Assembly (NCBI RefSeq): GCF_038967635.1
Contig: NZ_CP152413.1
Coordinates: forward strand, 1,860,001-1,924,000
Source of the DNA: Bradyrhizobium sp. B124
GTDB taxonomy: Bacteria; Pseudomonadota; Alphaproteobacteria; Rhizobiales; Xanthobacteraceae
Direction: 5' to 3'
DNA length: 64,000 nucleotides
The notes under the pieces are model-generated. The model made no database searches, was not told where the DNA came from, and saw only the letters and a list, made by a program, of their open reading frames with translations. This document shows, in pieces, positions 1 through 8,431 of the stretch; within the stretch, counting starts at the first letter, position 1, and the number at the start of each line of letters is the position of its first letter. Both the position numbers and the translations under genes were made by a program.

Positions 1-300
1 ATACGGGTTCGACGCCGCGTTGCAGACCAGCACGTCGATCTTGCCGAAGGCGCGATTGCTCTCGTCGACCAGATTTTGCAGGTTTTCCTTCGACGAGATG
101 TTGGCGGCGATCGCGACCGCAGTACCCTTGCCGAACTTGCCGTTGATGTCGCCCGCGACCTGCTCGCAGACGTCGGCCTTGCGCGAGGAGATCACGACCT
201 TGGCGCCGTGCTCGGCCATGCGCTCGGCAATGGCGAGCCCGATGCCGCGCGTCGAGCCGGTGATGACGGCGACTTTTCCCTTCATGTCGAACAAGGTCAT
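1..300 (-). CDS. SDR family oxidoreductase, partial (C-terminus beyond window)
   Basis: The first 100 codons of a short-chain dehydrogenase/reductase start at an ATG at 298-300, preceded by a GGGAG ribosome site, and run off the left edge of the window. The Rossmann glycine motif TGSTRGIG lies around residues 14-21 and NAAS (the NNAG equivalent) near residue 94. Family members are soluble NAD(P)-dependent oxidoreductases of hydroxyacyl, steroid or sugar substrates. The Tyr-x3-Lys catalytic pair lies outside the window, so substrate and activity cannot be judged. It shares orientation with the histidine phosphatase gene upstream, 75 bp away, and could be cotranscribed with it. Confidence 0.9.
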   Translation of the reverse strand, partial: MTLFDMKGKVAVITGSTRGIGLAIAERMAEHGAKVVISSRKADVCEQVAGDINGKFGKGTAVAIAANISSKENLQNLVDESNRAFGKIDVLVCNAASNPY

Positions 301-375
301 GTTTTTCTCCCTGATGTAAGGCGTTTGAATTCTGTGTTCAGCTTAGGCAGCGTTCCGGTATTGCGATAGCAGCAA

Positions 376-1083
376 TCACGCAAGCTTGCTTGCCGGCCGG
401 ACTTCAGGTCCGGACGGCTGATGCATCGCGGCATGGCGCGGATCGGCGATCCAGGGCTGCTGGTTCACCATCGGCAGCCGCCAGGTCGACAGGCCGATGC
501 CTGCGATGTGATCGAGCCGCGTCACCGAGACGTTGTCGACGTCGAACGACAGACCTCGGTCGGGCTGGCCGCCGAGCGCGAGACCGACCGCAGCCCGGAT
601 CACGCCGCCATGGCCGACCGCGATGATGTTCTTGCCCGGCTCCGCAGACGTGATCCGCACGATCGTTCGGCAGACCCGCGTATAGAGATCCATGAAGCTC
701 TCGCCGCCGGGTGCGGGCTCGTTGACGTCGGCAAACCAGCTTCTGCCCGGGGGCTGGCTCGCGAGCAGTGCGGCGCGGTTCATGCCCTGCCACTGGCCGA
801 GATGCTGCTCGGCGAAGTCGCGTTCCTGAATCATGTTGGCCGGCTTCGGAAACCCGGCGGCCCAGATCGCTTCCGCGGTCTTGTGCGTGCGCTTCAGGTT
901 GCTCGAATACCAGACCGCATCGCGCGGCAGCATCTTGGCGACCGCCTCGAACACTTCGATATCGCCGGTGTCGCAGTCGATATCCTCTTGTCCGTAGATG
1001 TTGCCGCCGTCGCTGCGCACCGGCGCGTGGCGAACCCACCACCACCGCGTCACCGTCACGTTAGGCTTGTCTGGATTGGACAT
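376..1083 (-). CDS. histidine phosphatase family protein (phosphoglycerate-mutase-like)
   Basis: This 235-residue protein has the histidine phosphatase fold. The nucleophile motif is VRHA (Arg18-His19), SSNLKRTHKTA corresponds to the usual SPLxRTxxTA segment (about 60-70), GGES sits near 127 and the second catalytic histidine is in VGHGG (His158). The family dephosphorylates small phosphorylated metabolites or acts as a phosphoglycerate mutase; which applies here cannot be read from sequence. It has no signal peptide, so it is probably cytosolic. It lies between two SDR genes and divergently from the second (start-to-start gap about 150 bp), so the three may belong to one acyl-CoA or hydroxy-acid pathway, but that is inference. 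Confidence 0.88.
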   Translation of the reverse strand: MSNPDKPNVTVTRWWWVRHAPVRSDGGNIYGQEDIDCDTGDIEVFEAVAKMLPRDAVWYSSNLKRTHKTAEAIWAAGFPKPANMIQERDFAEQHLGQWQGMNRAALLASQPPGRSWFADVNEPAPGGESFMDLYTRVCRTIVRITSAEPGKNIIAVGHGGVIRAAVGLALGGQPDRGLSFDVDNVSVTRLDHIAGIGLSTWRLPMVNQQPWIADPRHAAMHQPSGPEVRPASKLA

Positions 1084-1236
1084 CGGATGAGCCCTTCAAT
1101 AGTGTCCCCCGTCGCTGTACGTCACGCCGCACATCGCCTCAAGTGCTTCGGACGTTTGAAATTTTGTTTGAATTCCGTCGCGCGGCAGACGCGCCAAGGA
1201 TCACTCGAACTAACCACGTGAACAGGGAGAAAAACC

Positions 1237-2022
1237 ATGGGCCGCCTCGAAGGCAAATCCGTCATCATCACCGGCGCTGGAAGCGGCATCGGCCGCGCCG
1301 CCTCGCTGCTGTTCACCAGGGAAGGCGCCAAGCTGATCGCGGTCGATCGCACCGAGGGCGTCAACGAGACCGCCAAGCTGGTGCGCGATGCCGGCGGCAC
1401 CGTCGAAGCCGTCACCGCCGATGCCGGCTCGGAGAGCGACGTGAAGGCCTTCATCGACAAGGCGCTGTCGAAGTACGGCAAGCTCGATGCGATCTGGGCC
1501 AATGCCGGCGTCAGCGGCGGCCTCGTGCCGCTCGCCGACCAGACCGTCGAGCACTGGCAGGAGGTGCTGCGCGTCAACCTGATCGGCCCGTTCCTCGCGA
1601 TCAAGCATTCGATCCCGCACATGACCAAGCAGGGTTCCGGCTCGATCGTCTGCACCGCCTCGGTCGCGGGCCTGAAGTCCGGCGCCAGCGGACATCCCTA
1701 TGGCGCGAGCAAGGCCGGCGTGATCAGCCTGGTGCAGACCACCGCCTACTCGCTCTCCGGCACCGGCGTGCGCATCAACGCGGTCTGCCCGGGCCTGATC
1801 GAGACCGGCATGACCAAGCCGGTGTTCGATCGCGCCAAGGAGCGCGGCACCCAGGACAAGATCGGCCAGCTCAATCCGCTGAAGCGCCCCGGCCAGCCGC
1901 ACGAGCTCGCCGCCATGGGATTGTTTTTGGCGAGCGACGAGGCGTCCTACGTCAACGGCCAGGCCATCCCGGTCGACGGCGGCCTCACCGCGTCGATGCC
2001 GTATACGGGCAAGCCGATCTAG
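1237..2022 (+). CDS. SDR family oxidoreductase
   Basis: A complete 261-residue classical SDR. It has the cofactor motif TGAGSGIG (about 12-19), an acidic residue after beta2 (VDRTE) that favours NAD(H), NAG at 89-91, catalytic Ser142, Tyr155 and Lys159 (YGASK), and a C-terminal VDGGLTA segment typical of FabG-like members. The ATG at 1237 has a GGGAG ribosome site about 10 bases upstream. Length and motifs are normal. The likely role is NAD-dependent oxidation of a hydroxyacyl or alcohol substrate in the cytosol; the true substrate is unknown. It is followed by a repeat-rich intergenic region, so it is probably the last or only gene of its unit. Confidence 0.93.
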   Translation: MGRLEGKSVIITGAGSGIGRAASLLFTREGAKLIAVDRTEGVNETAKLVRDAGGTVEAVTADAGSESDVKAFIDKALSKYGKLDAIWANAGVSGGLVPLADQTVEHWQEVLRVNLIGPFLAIKHSIPHMTKQGSGSIVCTASVAGLKSGASGHPYGASKAGVISLVQTTAYSLSGTGVRINAVCPGLIETGMTKPVFDRAKERGTQDKIGQLNPLKRPGQPHELAAMGLFLASDEASYVNGQAIPVDGGLTASMPYTGKPI

Positions 2023-2079
2023 CAACGGCGCTCTCCGTTCGCGGTGCCGCATGTTCCTATAACGCAACGGCGGCGCCAC

Positions 2080-2515
2080 ACCCACAACTGTCGTTCCTGC
2101 GAAAGCAGGGACCCATACTCCGCAGCGGATGTTGTGAAGGGGACTCGTCGTTCCACCATCGCGCAACAATTCTCATTTGGGGTAATGGGTCCTGGCCTTC
2201 GCCAGGACGACGATGAGGATGGGCCGCAATTCAAGATGTCAAACAGCGTATTCGCTTTCATCACCTGCGCACGCGGGTGACCCAGTATTCCAGAGACGCC
2301 AGTGCTTCAGCCGAGAGGCCGCTGCGTCCTGGATCGCCCGGTCAAGCCGGGCGAAGACAGCGGTGGATGCCTTGCACACCATCGTCGTCGTGGCGAAAGC
2401 CAGGACCCATAACCACCGCATTTGCTTATGAACGGGACGACGGCCCCAGCGCCGCATAACAATTGCCACTTGGCGTAAGGGGTCCTGGCTTTCGCCTGGA
2501 CGACATCACATCCGA
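2080..2515. repeat. cluster of small palindromic intergenic repeats
   Basis: The 636 bp between the SDR and the ArgE-like gene contain no convincing gene. Four related palindromic units recur: near 2090-2125 (GCGAAAGCAGGGACCCATA), 2183-2216 (GGGTCCTGGCCTTCGCCAGG), 2383-2414 (GGCGAAAGCCAGGACCCATA) and 2477-2508 (GGGTCCTGGCTTTCGCCTGG). They alternate in orientation. Two further small palindromes lie between them, around 2265-2298 (CACGCGGGTGACCC) and 2331-2361 (CCGGTCAAGCCGGG). These resemble dispersed intergenic repeats common in Bradyrhizobium and Rhodopseudomonas. Each unit can form a hairpin, so effects on transcription end or mRNA stability are possible. Confidence 0.8.
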
Positions 2516-2658
2516 CGCGCATGGGGCGACCGACGTCGCCCCGCAATAACGTTTAGGCAACGGTCCGAATATTGCTTGGCCCCGGCAGGCAAACCAGCTG
2601 TTATACTTTGCTGGCAGGATCGCCGGCACATCAGCAATTCCTCGCACACGAACAGGCA

Positions 2659-3828
2659 ATGCAAAATCAACGCCCCGACCGAATCCGCAAGCTCTTGGCC
2701 GACCTCGTCGCGTTCGACACCATCAGCGACCGCAGCAACCTGCCCCTGATCGACTACATCGAGCGCTACCTCGCCTCGCTTGGCGTCAGCGGACAGCGCA
2801 TCGTCGATGACACCGGACAGAAGTCCTCGTTGTGGGTCACGGTCGGCCCCGAGGACAGAGCCGGGCTGGTGCTGTCGGGGCATACCGATGTCGTGCCGGT
2901 CGCGGGACAGGACTGGAGCCACAATCCGTTCGAGCTCGTCGAGCGTGACGGACGGCTGTACGGCCGCGGCACCACCGACATGAAGGGGTTTGTCGCCGTC
3001 TGTCTCGCGATGGTTCCGGAAATGCTCGCGGCCGATCTGAAGACGCCGATCAATCTTGCGATCTCCTATGACGAGGAGATCGGGTGCGTCGGCGTGCGCC
3101 CGATGCTGCGCGACGTCGCACGCAAGCCGATCAGGCCGCTCGGCTGTTTCGTCGGCGAGCCGACCCGGATGCAGGTGATCATCGGCCACAAGGGCAAGCA
3201 TGGCGTGCGCGCCACGTTCCGCGGGCTTGCCCGGCATTCCTCGATCGCGCCCGACGGCGTCAACGCCATCGAATATGCGGCCGACCTGATCACCGAAATT
3301 CGCCGCCGCGCGGCGCTGCTGGCCGCGGATGCGGAGCGAGACAGCCTCTACGATGTCCCGCACTCGACCCTGCTCACCAGCATCGTGCATGGCGGCGCCG
3401 CGCTGAACATCGTGCCCGACAGTTGCGTGGTGGAGTTCGAATGCCGCGGCATCGGCATCACCGAGTCCCGGCAGGTGACGGACGCGATCATCGCCTGGGC
3501 GAAAGGCGAGATCGAGCCTGACATGCGCAAGCGGCATCCGGAGTGCGGCATCGATTTCGAGGAAATCCTCGACTACCCCGCGCTCGACACCGCGGCGGAC
3601 GCGCCGATCGTCACGCTCGCCAAGCAGCTCGCCGGCCGCAACGACCACGCCAAGGTCGCGTTCGGCACCGAGGCCAGCCTGTTCGTCAGCATGGCCGATG
3701 TGCCGTCCGTGGTGGTCGGCCCCGGCTCTATCGCGCAGGCGCACACGCCGGATGAGTTCGTCGAGATGTCGCAGCTCGAGGCTTGCGGCGAATTCGTCGC
3801 ACGGCTGATCGCGCATTGTGCGAAGTGA
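2659..3828 (+). CDS. argE: acetylornithine deacetylase (M20 family)
   Basis: The 389-residue product matches ArgE/M20A zinc deacylases. SGHTDVVPV supplies the first metal His and catalytic Asp, GRGTTDMKG the bridging Asp, DEEIG the catalytic Glu, and an H near the C-terminus (QAHTPDEF) the last ligand. The dimerisation domain lies between (about 180-290). ArgE removes acetyl from N-acetylornithine in arginine synthesis; homologues hydrolyse other N-acyl amino acids, so the exact substrate is likely but not certain. The ATG at 2659 (MQNQRPD) is chosen over an in-frame ATG 29 codons upstream because homology starts there. The last 25 bases of the gene region are duplicated downstream of a palindromic repeat. 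Confidence 0.85.
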   Translation: MQNQRPDRIRKLLADLVAFDTISDRSNLPLIDYIERYLASLGVSGQRIVDDTGQKSSLWVTVGPEDRAGLVLSGHTDVVPVAGQDWSHNPFELVERDGRLYGRGTTDMKGFVAVCLAMVPEMLAADLKTPINLAISYDEEIGCVGVRPMLRDVARKPIRPLGCFVGEPTRMQVIIGHKGKHGVRATFRGLARHSSIAPDGVNAIEYAADLITEIRRRAALLAADAERDSLYDVPHSTLLTSIVHGGAALNIVPDSCVVEFECRGIGITESRQVTDAIIAWAKGEIEPDMRKRHPECGIDFEEILDYPALDTAADAPIVTLAKQLAGRNDHAKVAFGTEASLFVSMADVPSVVVGPGSIAQAHTPDEFVEMSQLEACGEFVARLIAHCAK

Positions 3829-3944
3829 TGCGGTCATGTGTAGGGTGGATTAGCCGAAGGCGTAATCCGCCATCCGCGGACAGACGGCGGATTACGCTTC
3901 GCTAATCCGCCCTACAGAGCTGATTGCGCATTGCGCGAAGTGAT
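3805..3944. repeat. palindromic repeat flanked by duplicated argE 3' end
   Basis: An inverted element between about 3841 and 3915 has arms related to TAGGGTGGATTAGCC and GCTAATCCGCCCTA, with internal GCGTAATCCGCC/GGCGGATTACGC arms. It is flanked by two near-identical 25-base direct repeats at 3805-3829 and 3920-3944 (23 of 25 identical). The left copy is the last codons, stop codon and next bases of argE; the right copy lies just before lepB. Confidence 0.8.
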
Positions 3945-3982
3945 ACTCTGATGCGTAAAGCGTGAAACAGGAACCCGGGACC

Positions 3983-4741
3983 ATGTCGACCGAAAAGCAA
4001 CGTCAGCAAGGCGGAGTGGCGGAAACCTTCCGCGTGGCCGTGCAGGCGCTGCTCATCGCGCTGGTCATCCGCACCTTCCTGTTCCAGTCCTTCAACATTC
4101 CGTCCGAGTCGATGGAATCGACGTTGCTGGTCGGCGACTACCTGTTTCTCTCGAAATACAGCTACGGCTACACGCACTACTCCCTGCCCTTCTCGCCGCC
4201 GCTGTTCTCGGGCCGCATCTTCGGCTCCGAACCCAAGCCGGGCGATGTCGTGGTGTTCCGGCTGCCGAGCGACGACTCCGTTGATTTCATCAAGCGCGTG
4301 ATCGGCCTGCCGGGCGACCGCATTCAGATGATCGACGGGCAGCTGTACATCAACGGCACCGCGGTCAAGCGCGAGCGGGTCGATGACTATGTCGATCGCG
4401 ACGAGGGACCGCGCCCGGTCCGCGTCAAGCGCTGGCGCGAAACCTTGCCGAACGGGGTCAGCTACGACACGCTCGATCGCATCGAGCGTTCCGAATACGA
4501 CAACACACAGGTCTATGTGGTGCCGCCGGGGCATTTCTTCGCGATGGGCGACAACCGCGACAACTCGGCCGACAGCCGCGTGCCGCCCGCGCGCGGCGGG
4601 GTCGGCTACGTGCCGTTCGAGAACCTGATCGGGCAAGCCAAGGTGATCTTCTTCTCGATCGGCAATGACGCGCCGGCATGGCAAGTGTGGCACTGGCCGT
4701 CCTCGGTGCGCTGGAACCGGCTATTCACCGGCATTCACTGA
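3983..4741 (+). CDS. lepB: signal peptidase I
   Basis: A 252-residue type I signal peptidase. A single N-terminal membrane segment (about 16-34) is followed by the catalytic serine in PSESMEST (Ser43), the general-base lysine in FIKRVIGLPGDR (Lys104) and the conserved C-terminal box GDNRDNSADSR. It anchors in the inner membrane and cuts signal peptides from exported proteins on the periplasmic side. The start at 3983 (MSTEKQ) is taken; an ATG 7 codons upstream is possible and changes little. Bradyrhizobia often carry more than one lepB, so this need not be the only copy. Palindromic repeats bracket the gene, so it is probably monocistronic. Confidence 0.95.
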   Translation: MSTEKQRQQGGVAETFRVAVQALLIALVIRTFLFQSFNIPSESMESTLLVGDYLFLSKYSYGYTHYSLPFSPPLFSGRIFGSEPKPGDVVVFRLPSDDSVDFIKRVIGLPGDRIQMIDGQLYINGTAVKRERVDDYVDRDEGPRPVRVKRWRETLPNGVSYDTLDRIERSEYDNTQVYVVPPGHFFAMGDNRDNSADSRVPPARGGVGYVPFENLIGQAKVIFFSIGNDAPAWQVWHWPSSVRWNRLFTGIH

Positions 4742-4749
4742 TGTTCAGT

Positions 4750-4916
4750 GCGTAGGGCGGGTTAGCCGAAGCGTAACCCGCCGCTCCTGCGCTGCCGCAC
4801 CGTCGGCGGAGTCCGCCCTACAAAGCCGCGGCGCCAGAAGCCGTAGCCCGCACGAGCGGAGCGACATGCGGGAACACTGCCCCGGGGTATCGCTTCGCTC
4901 CCGACCTACGCACTCT
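4750..4916. repeat. two adjacent palindromic intergenic repeats
   Basis: Immediately after lepB, an element starting GTAGGGCGGGTTAGCC and ending GGAGTCCGCCCTAC (about 4752-4824) belongs to the same family as the one at 3841-3915. A second element, GTAGCCCGCACGAGCG to GCTCCCGACCTACG (about 4844-4912), has the outer inverted arms of a different common bradyrhizobial repeat. No coding potential is seen. Confidence 0.75.
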
Positions 4917-5226
4917 GTTCCGGATATCCCAGGATCGTCTTGAGCAATTTGGGAAAGCGCGCATTGATATCGGCTTCGCGCACCACGTTGCGATGCTCGA
5001 CGCCTTTTTTCGAGGTTTGAATCAAGCCGGCTTCGCGCAGGACGCGGAAGTGGTTCGACAGCGTCGATTTGGCCATGCCAGGGCACGGCGCCGCGGCCGT
5101 GCACGACATGCAATCGCCCTGCTCGAGCAGGCCCCTGACAATCTTCAACCGCATCGGGTCCGCGAGTGCTGCCAGCACTCCGGCCAATGTGATGTCCTCA
5201 CGCGACGGGTGAACGAACTGCACCAT
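4906..5226 (-). CDS. ArsR-family transcriptional repressor with Cys cluster
   Basis: A 106-residue winged-helix ArsR/SmtB-type regulator. The helix-turn-helix is MAKSTLSNHFRVLREAGLI, followed by the wing. A C-x2-C-x5-C cluster (CMSCTAAAPC) sits directly before the recognition helix and could sense oxidants, electrophiles or a soft metal; that is inference. The ATG at 5226 is preferred over a TTG at 5262 because the upstream choice would put the start inside a perfect inverted repeat at 5258-5288 that fits as the operator. The gene is divergent from an SDR gene at 5324, so it probably represses both itself and that reductase and is relieved when its signal modifies the thiols. Confidence 0.9.
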   Translation of the reverse strand: MVQFVHPSREDITLAGVLAALADPMRLKIVRGLLEQGDCMSCTAAAPCPGMAKSTLSNHFRVLREAGLIQTSKKGVEHRNVVREADINARFPKLLKTILGYPEQSA

Positions 5227-5257
5227 CACGAAATATATAGCGCTGCCCTTGAACAGC

Positions 5258-5288
5258 TTCAATAGTTCACTATTACTGAACTATTGAA
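5258..5288. promoter_or_regulatory. 12-bp inverted repeat, likely ArsR-type operator
   Basis: TTCAATAGTTCA (5258-5269) and TGAACTATTGAA (5277-5288) are perfect reverse complements separated by 7 bases. The dyad is AT-rich in a GC-rich region and lies midway between the divergent starts of the repressor (5226) and the SDR (5324), 32-62 bp from the first and 36-66 bp from the second. That is the expected place for one operator controlling both genes. Confidence 0.8.
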
Positions 5289-5323
5289 CAACTTGCGCAT
5301 CCGCGCGGGCAATGGAGAACAAG

Positions 5324-6076
5324 ATGAGCAAAAGACTCGAGGGCAAAGTGGCGCTGGTAACCGGCGCGTCAAAGGGCATCGGCGCGGAGATCGCCGTCCG
5401 GCTCGCCGCGGAGGGAGCCGCGGTTGCTGTCAACTACAGCGCCAGCAAACAGGCAGCAGAGCGTGTCGTGGATGCGATCACCGGCAAGGGCGGCAAAGCC
5501 ATCGCCGTCCACGGCAATCTCACCAACGCCGGCCAGGTGAAGTCGGTGGTGGCTGAGACCGTCAAGGCGTTCGGTCCGATCGATATCCTGGTCAACAATG
5601 CCGGCCTCTACGAGTTCGCGCCGCTGGATGGCATCACCGCCGAGCACTTCCACAAGCATTTCGATCTCAATGTGCTTGGCCTGTTGCTGGTGTCGCAGGA
5701 AGCCGCGCGGCACTTCAATACGGCAGGCGGGAGCATCATCAATATCAGCTCCGGCGTATCGACGATCGCGCCGCCGAACACCGCCGTCTATACCGCGACC
5801 AAAGCCTCGGTGGACGCGATCTCCTCGGTGCTGTCAAAGGAACTGGCGCCGCGCAAGATCCGCGTCAACACCGTCAACCCCGGCATGATCGCTACCGAAG
5901 GCGTCGTTTCCGCCGGCCTTGCCGAAGGTGACATGCGCAAGTGGATCGAATCCACCACGCCGCTGGCACGGATCGGCAAGGTCGAGGAGATCGCAGCCGC
6001 TGTGGCTTTCTTCGCCTCGAACGATGCCTCCTACATCACCGGCGAAACGTTGCACGTGACGGGCGGTCTCCGCTGA
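5324..6076 (+). CDS. SDR family oxidoreductase (FabG-like, ArsR-regulated)
   Basis: A 250-residue classical SDR: TGASKGIG cofactor motif, NNAG, ISS catalytic serine region and YTATK for the Tyr/Lys pair. Asn-Tyr-Ser after beta2 fits NADPH preference. ATG 5324 (MSKRLEG) is used because GGAG at 5313-5316 gives proper spacing, whereas the in-frame ATG at 5312 overlaps that ribosome site. It is divergent from the ArsR repressor across a perfect inverted repeat. Reductases in this arrangement often detoxify carbonyls, quinones or similar electrophiles; this would fit the Cys cluster of the regulator but is inference. Confidence 0.92.
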   Translation: MSKRLEGKVALVTGASKGIGAEIAVRLAAEGAAVAVNYSASKQAAERVVDAITGKGGKAIAVHGNLTNAGQVKSVVAETVKAFGPIDILVNNAGLYEFAPLDGITAEHFHKHFDLNVLGLLLVSQEAARHFNTAGGSIINISSGVSTIAPPNTAVYTATKASVDAISSVLSKELAPRKIRVNTVNPGMIATEGVVSAGLAEGDMRKWIESTTPLARIGKVEEIAAAVAFFASNDASYITGETLHVTGGLR

Positions 6077-6124
6077 GGCGGTTGTTTTCGTCATGCCCGA
6101 ATATCGGGCCTTGAACCTGCGATA

Positions 6125-6163
6125 GCCGTAGGGCGGATGACGCTGCGCGAATCCGCCCTACAA
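6125..6163. repeat. short palindromic repeat (GTAGGGCGGAT family)
   Basis: GTAGGGCGGATgacgc and gcgaATCCGCCCTAC form inverted arms in the gap between the convergent SDR (+) and DMT transporter (-) genes. It is a shorter member of the family at 3841-3915 and 4752-4824 and may end transcription from both sides. Confidence 0.7.
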
Positions 6164-6167
6164 ATCT

Positions 6168-7082
6168 TCACAACCCGTCCGGCGGCAGGCCCGGCCCCGT
6201 CGCGGCCGGGCGGAGCTTGTCGCGCTTGCGCTCGCGGTAGAAGGCATAGAGGCCGGAGGCGACGATGATCGCAGCGCCTGCGAGCATCTGGACGTCGGGC
6301 CTGTGGCCGAAGGCGAAATAGCCGAGCAGCATCGCCCACAGCAGCGCGGAGTAACGGAACGGCGCCACCGCCGAGATGTCGCCCGTGCGCAGCGACACGA
6401 TGATGCATTGGTAGCCGATCAGGATCAGCACCGCGGCGAATGTGAGCAGGCCGAGGGCGTGGCCCGACGGCGGCTTCCAGCCGCCGAGCGGGACCAGAAC
6501 GGCAGCGCCGGCCGTCGTCACCGTCACGGTGGTGAGCAGCGTGATGAACACGGTCGGCAGCGCCTTCGGGATGCGGCGGGTGGCGAGATCGCGGACCGCA
6601 CAGAAGCCGACCGACGCCAGCGCCAGAAGCGAAGCCTGGCTGAAGCCCTCCGCCCCCGGCCGCACGATGACCAGCACCCCGATGAAGCCGGCGGCGATCG
6701 CAAGCCAGCGCCGCCAGCCGACCGGCTCGCCGAACACCAGCGCCGCGCCCAGCGTGATGACGAGCGGCAGCGCCTGGAAGATCGCCGACGCGTTGGCGAG
6801 CGGGATCTGCGAAATCGCCGAGAGATAGGTCAGCGTGCCGCCGATCTCGCCCATCACGCGCAGTCCGACCGGCCAGATCAGCAGTGCGCCAAGGCTGCGC
6901 AGCGCGTCGCGGTACCAGGCGAGTGCTGCGACCAGCACCATCGCGACCAGGCCGCGGACCAGCAGGATCTCGCCGATGTTGAGCTCCGCCGACACCGCCT
7001 TGGTGATGGCGTCGTTGGCCGTGAAGCTGGCCATGGCCGCCGCCATGAACAGGCTGCCGCGAAGATTCGAGGAAAGGGCCAA
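6168..7082 (-). CDS. DMT/EamA family transporter
   Basis: A 304-residue hydrophobic protein with about ten predicted membrane segments arranged as two EamA repeats (roughly 8-140 and 155-285), the hallmark of drug/metabolite transporter superfamily exporters. It would sit in the inner membrane and export small metabolites; the substrate cannot be told from sequence. The start at 7082 (MALSSNLRG) fits the family length. It is upstream of nothing obvious on the same strand and is followed by a short palindromic repeat, so it is likely transcribed alone. Confidence 0.87.
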   Translation of the reverse strand: MALSSNLRGSLFMAAAMASFTANDAITKAVSAELNIGEILLVRGLVAMVLVAALAWYRDALRSLGALLIWPVGLRVMGEIGGTLTYLSAISQIPLANASAIFQALPLVITLGAALVFGEPVGWRRWLAIAAGFIGVLVIVRPGAEGFSQASLLALASVGFCAVRDLATRRIPKALPTVFITLLTTVTVTTAGAAVLVPLGGWKPPSGHALGLLTFAAVLILIGYQCIIVSLRTGDISAVAPFRYSALLWAMLLGYFAFGHRPDVQMLAGAAIIVASGLYAFYRERKRDKLRPAATGPGLPPDGL

Positions 7083-7237
7083 GGTGAAAGTGTCCGATCA
7101 GGACCAGGGCGGGCGTGGACCGGACTGACTTGCCAAAGCGGCGCAGCGAACTCAAGTCACAGATGGCTACAATGCGGAAACATGCCGCAGCTCGCAGAAG
7201 CGGCGCGAACCCTGGGGGATCGCGCCGCGTTTTCGGA

Positions 7238-8317
7238 TCAGATTGCGCCGGCCTTCTGCGCGTATTCCCATGACGCCTGCGACAGAGGCACGGTGCGTTT
7301 GGCCGACTCGAGCGCCTTGGCATTCGCGGCGGTGCCGTCGCGGACGCGGCCCGCAATGCCCTGCGTGATGCCGGCGAGGCGGAACAGGTTGTAGGAGAAG
7401 TACCAGTTCAGATCCGGCACTGCCATGCCGGTGACGTCGCAGTAGATCTGCGCGGCCTCGTCCTGGCTCGGAATGTTCAGCACCTTGAGGTCGGCGTTGG
7501 CGAGGCCCGGCATGGTCCACTGCATCAGCAGATAGGTGAAGTCGGCCATGGGATCGCCGAGCGTCGACAATTCCCAATCGAGCACCGCCTGCACCCGCGG
7601 CTCGGTGGCGTGGAAAATCATGTTGTCGAGGCGATAGTCGCCGTGCACGACCGAGACGCGCTTCTGCTCCGGCACCGTCTTCGGCAGCCACTCCGCGAGT
7701 TTCTCGAATTCGGGAATGTGCTGCGTTTCGGACGCACGATACTGCTTGGTCCAGCGGTCGACCTGGCGCGCAAAATAATTGCCGGGCTTGCCGAAATCGC
7801 CGAGGCCGATCTTTTCGGGATCGAGCATGTGCAGCTTCGCCAGCGTCTCGATCTTGCTGGTGAAGATCTTGTGGCGCGCGGCGGGCTCCTGGCTCGGCAG
7901 CGTCGGATCCCAGAACACCCGCCCCTCCTCCATCGACATGATGTAGAAGGCCGAGCCGATCACCGCATCGTCGGTGCACAGCGCGTAGGCTTTCGCGACC
8001 GGGAAATTCTGCTTGCCGAGCGCCGCGATGACGCGGAACTCGCGATCCACCGCATGGGCCGACGGCAACAATTTACCGAACGGACGGCGGCGCATCACGT
8101 AATTGCGGCCGGGGGTCTCGAGCTTGTAGGTCGGGTTGGACTGGCCACCCTTGAATTGCAGGACCCTGAGCGGGCCCTGATAGCCCTCGACGTGTTCCTG
8201 CATCCAGGCCGCGAGGTTCGCCTCGTTGATACGATGGCGCTCCTCGACTTCCCTTGTGCCGGAAAATTCTTCGTCTTTCCTGACGCCTTCCGCCACGGTG
8301 ACGCTCCCTCGACTCAT
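7238..8317 (-). CDS. phosphotransferase family protein (APH/ACAD10-11-type kinase)
   Basis: A 359-residue aminoglycoside-phosphotransferase-fold kinase. The catalytic loop VVHGDYRLDNM and metal-binding LDWELSTLGDP are intact; the N-terminal lobe holds FKGGQSNPTY and VMRRRPFG for nucleotide binding. This subfamily is found next to, or fused with, acyl-CoA dehydrogenases; related proteins (LvaA of the Pseudomonas putida levulinate pathway, the kinase part of human ACAD10/11) phosphorylate 4-hydroxyacyl-CoA. The acyl-CoA dehydrogenase gene lies just upstream on the same strand, with a small repeat between. ATG 8317 (MSRGSV) is used; an ATG five codons upstream is possible. Role in hydroxyacyl-CoA phosphorylation is inferred. 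Confidence 0.87.
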   Translation of the reverse strand: MSRGSVTVAEGVRKDEEFSGTREVEERHRINEANLAAWMQEHVEGYQGPLRVLQFKGGQSNPTYKLETPGRNYVMRRRPFGKLLPSAHAVDREFRVIAALGKQNFPVAKAYALCTDDAVIGSAFYIMSMEEGRVFWDPTLPSQEPAARHKIFTSKIETLAKLHMLDPEKIGLGDFGKPGNYFARQVDRWTKQYRASETQHIPEFEKLAEWLPKTVPEQKRVSVVHGDYRLDNMIFHATEPRVQAVLDWELSTLGDPMADFTYLLMQWTMPGLANADLKVLNIPSQDEAAQIYCDVTGMAVPDLNWYFSYNLFRLAGITQGIAGRVRDGTAANAKALESAKRTVPLSQASWEYAQKAGAI

Positions 8318-8350
8318 TTTTCTTGGCAGCACCGCCGGGCGCTGCCGCGA

Positions 8351-8431
8351 TCAGGCTGGCGTGCCAGCCTGATTCCTCTTTTTCATTCTGAGCACGATGT
8401 CAGCGCGAACGCCATGCGTTCCGCATCATGC

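Noticed and set aside
5227..5262. Upstream TTG start for the ArsR regulator.
   Set aside because: It would put the start within the perfect dyad; ATG 5226 fits family length.
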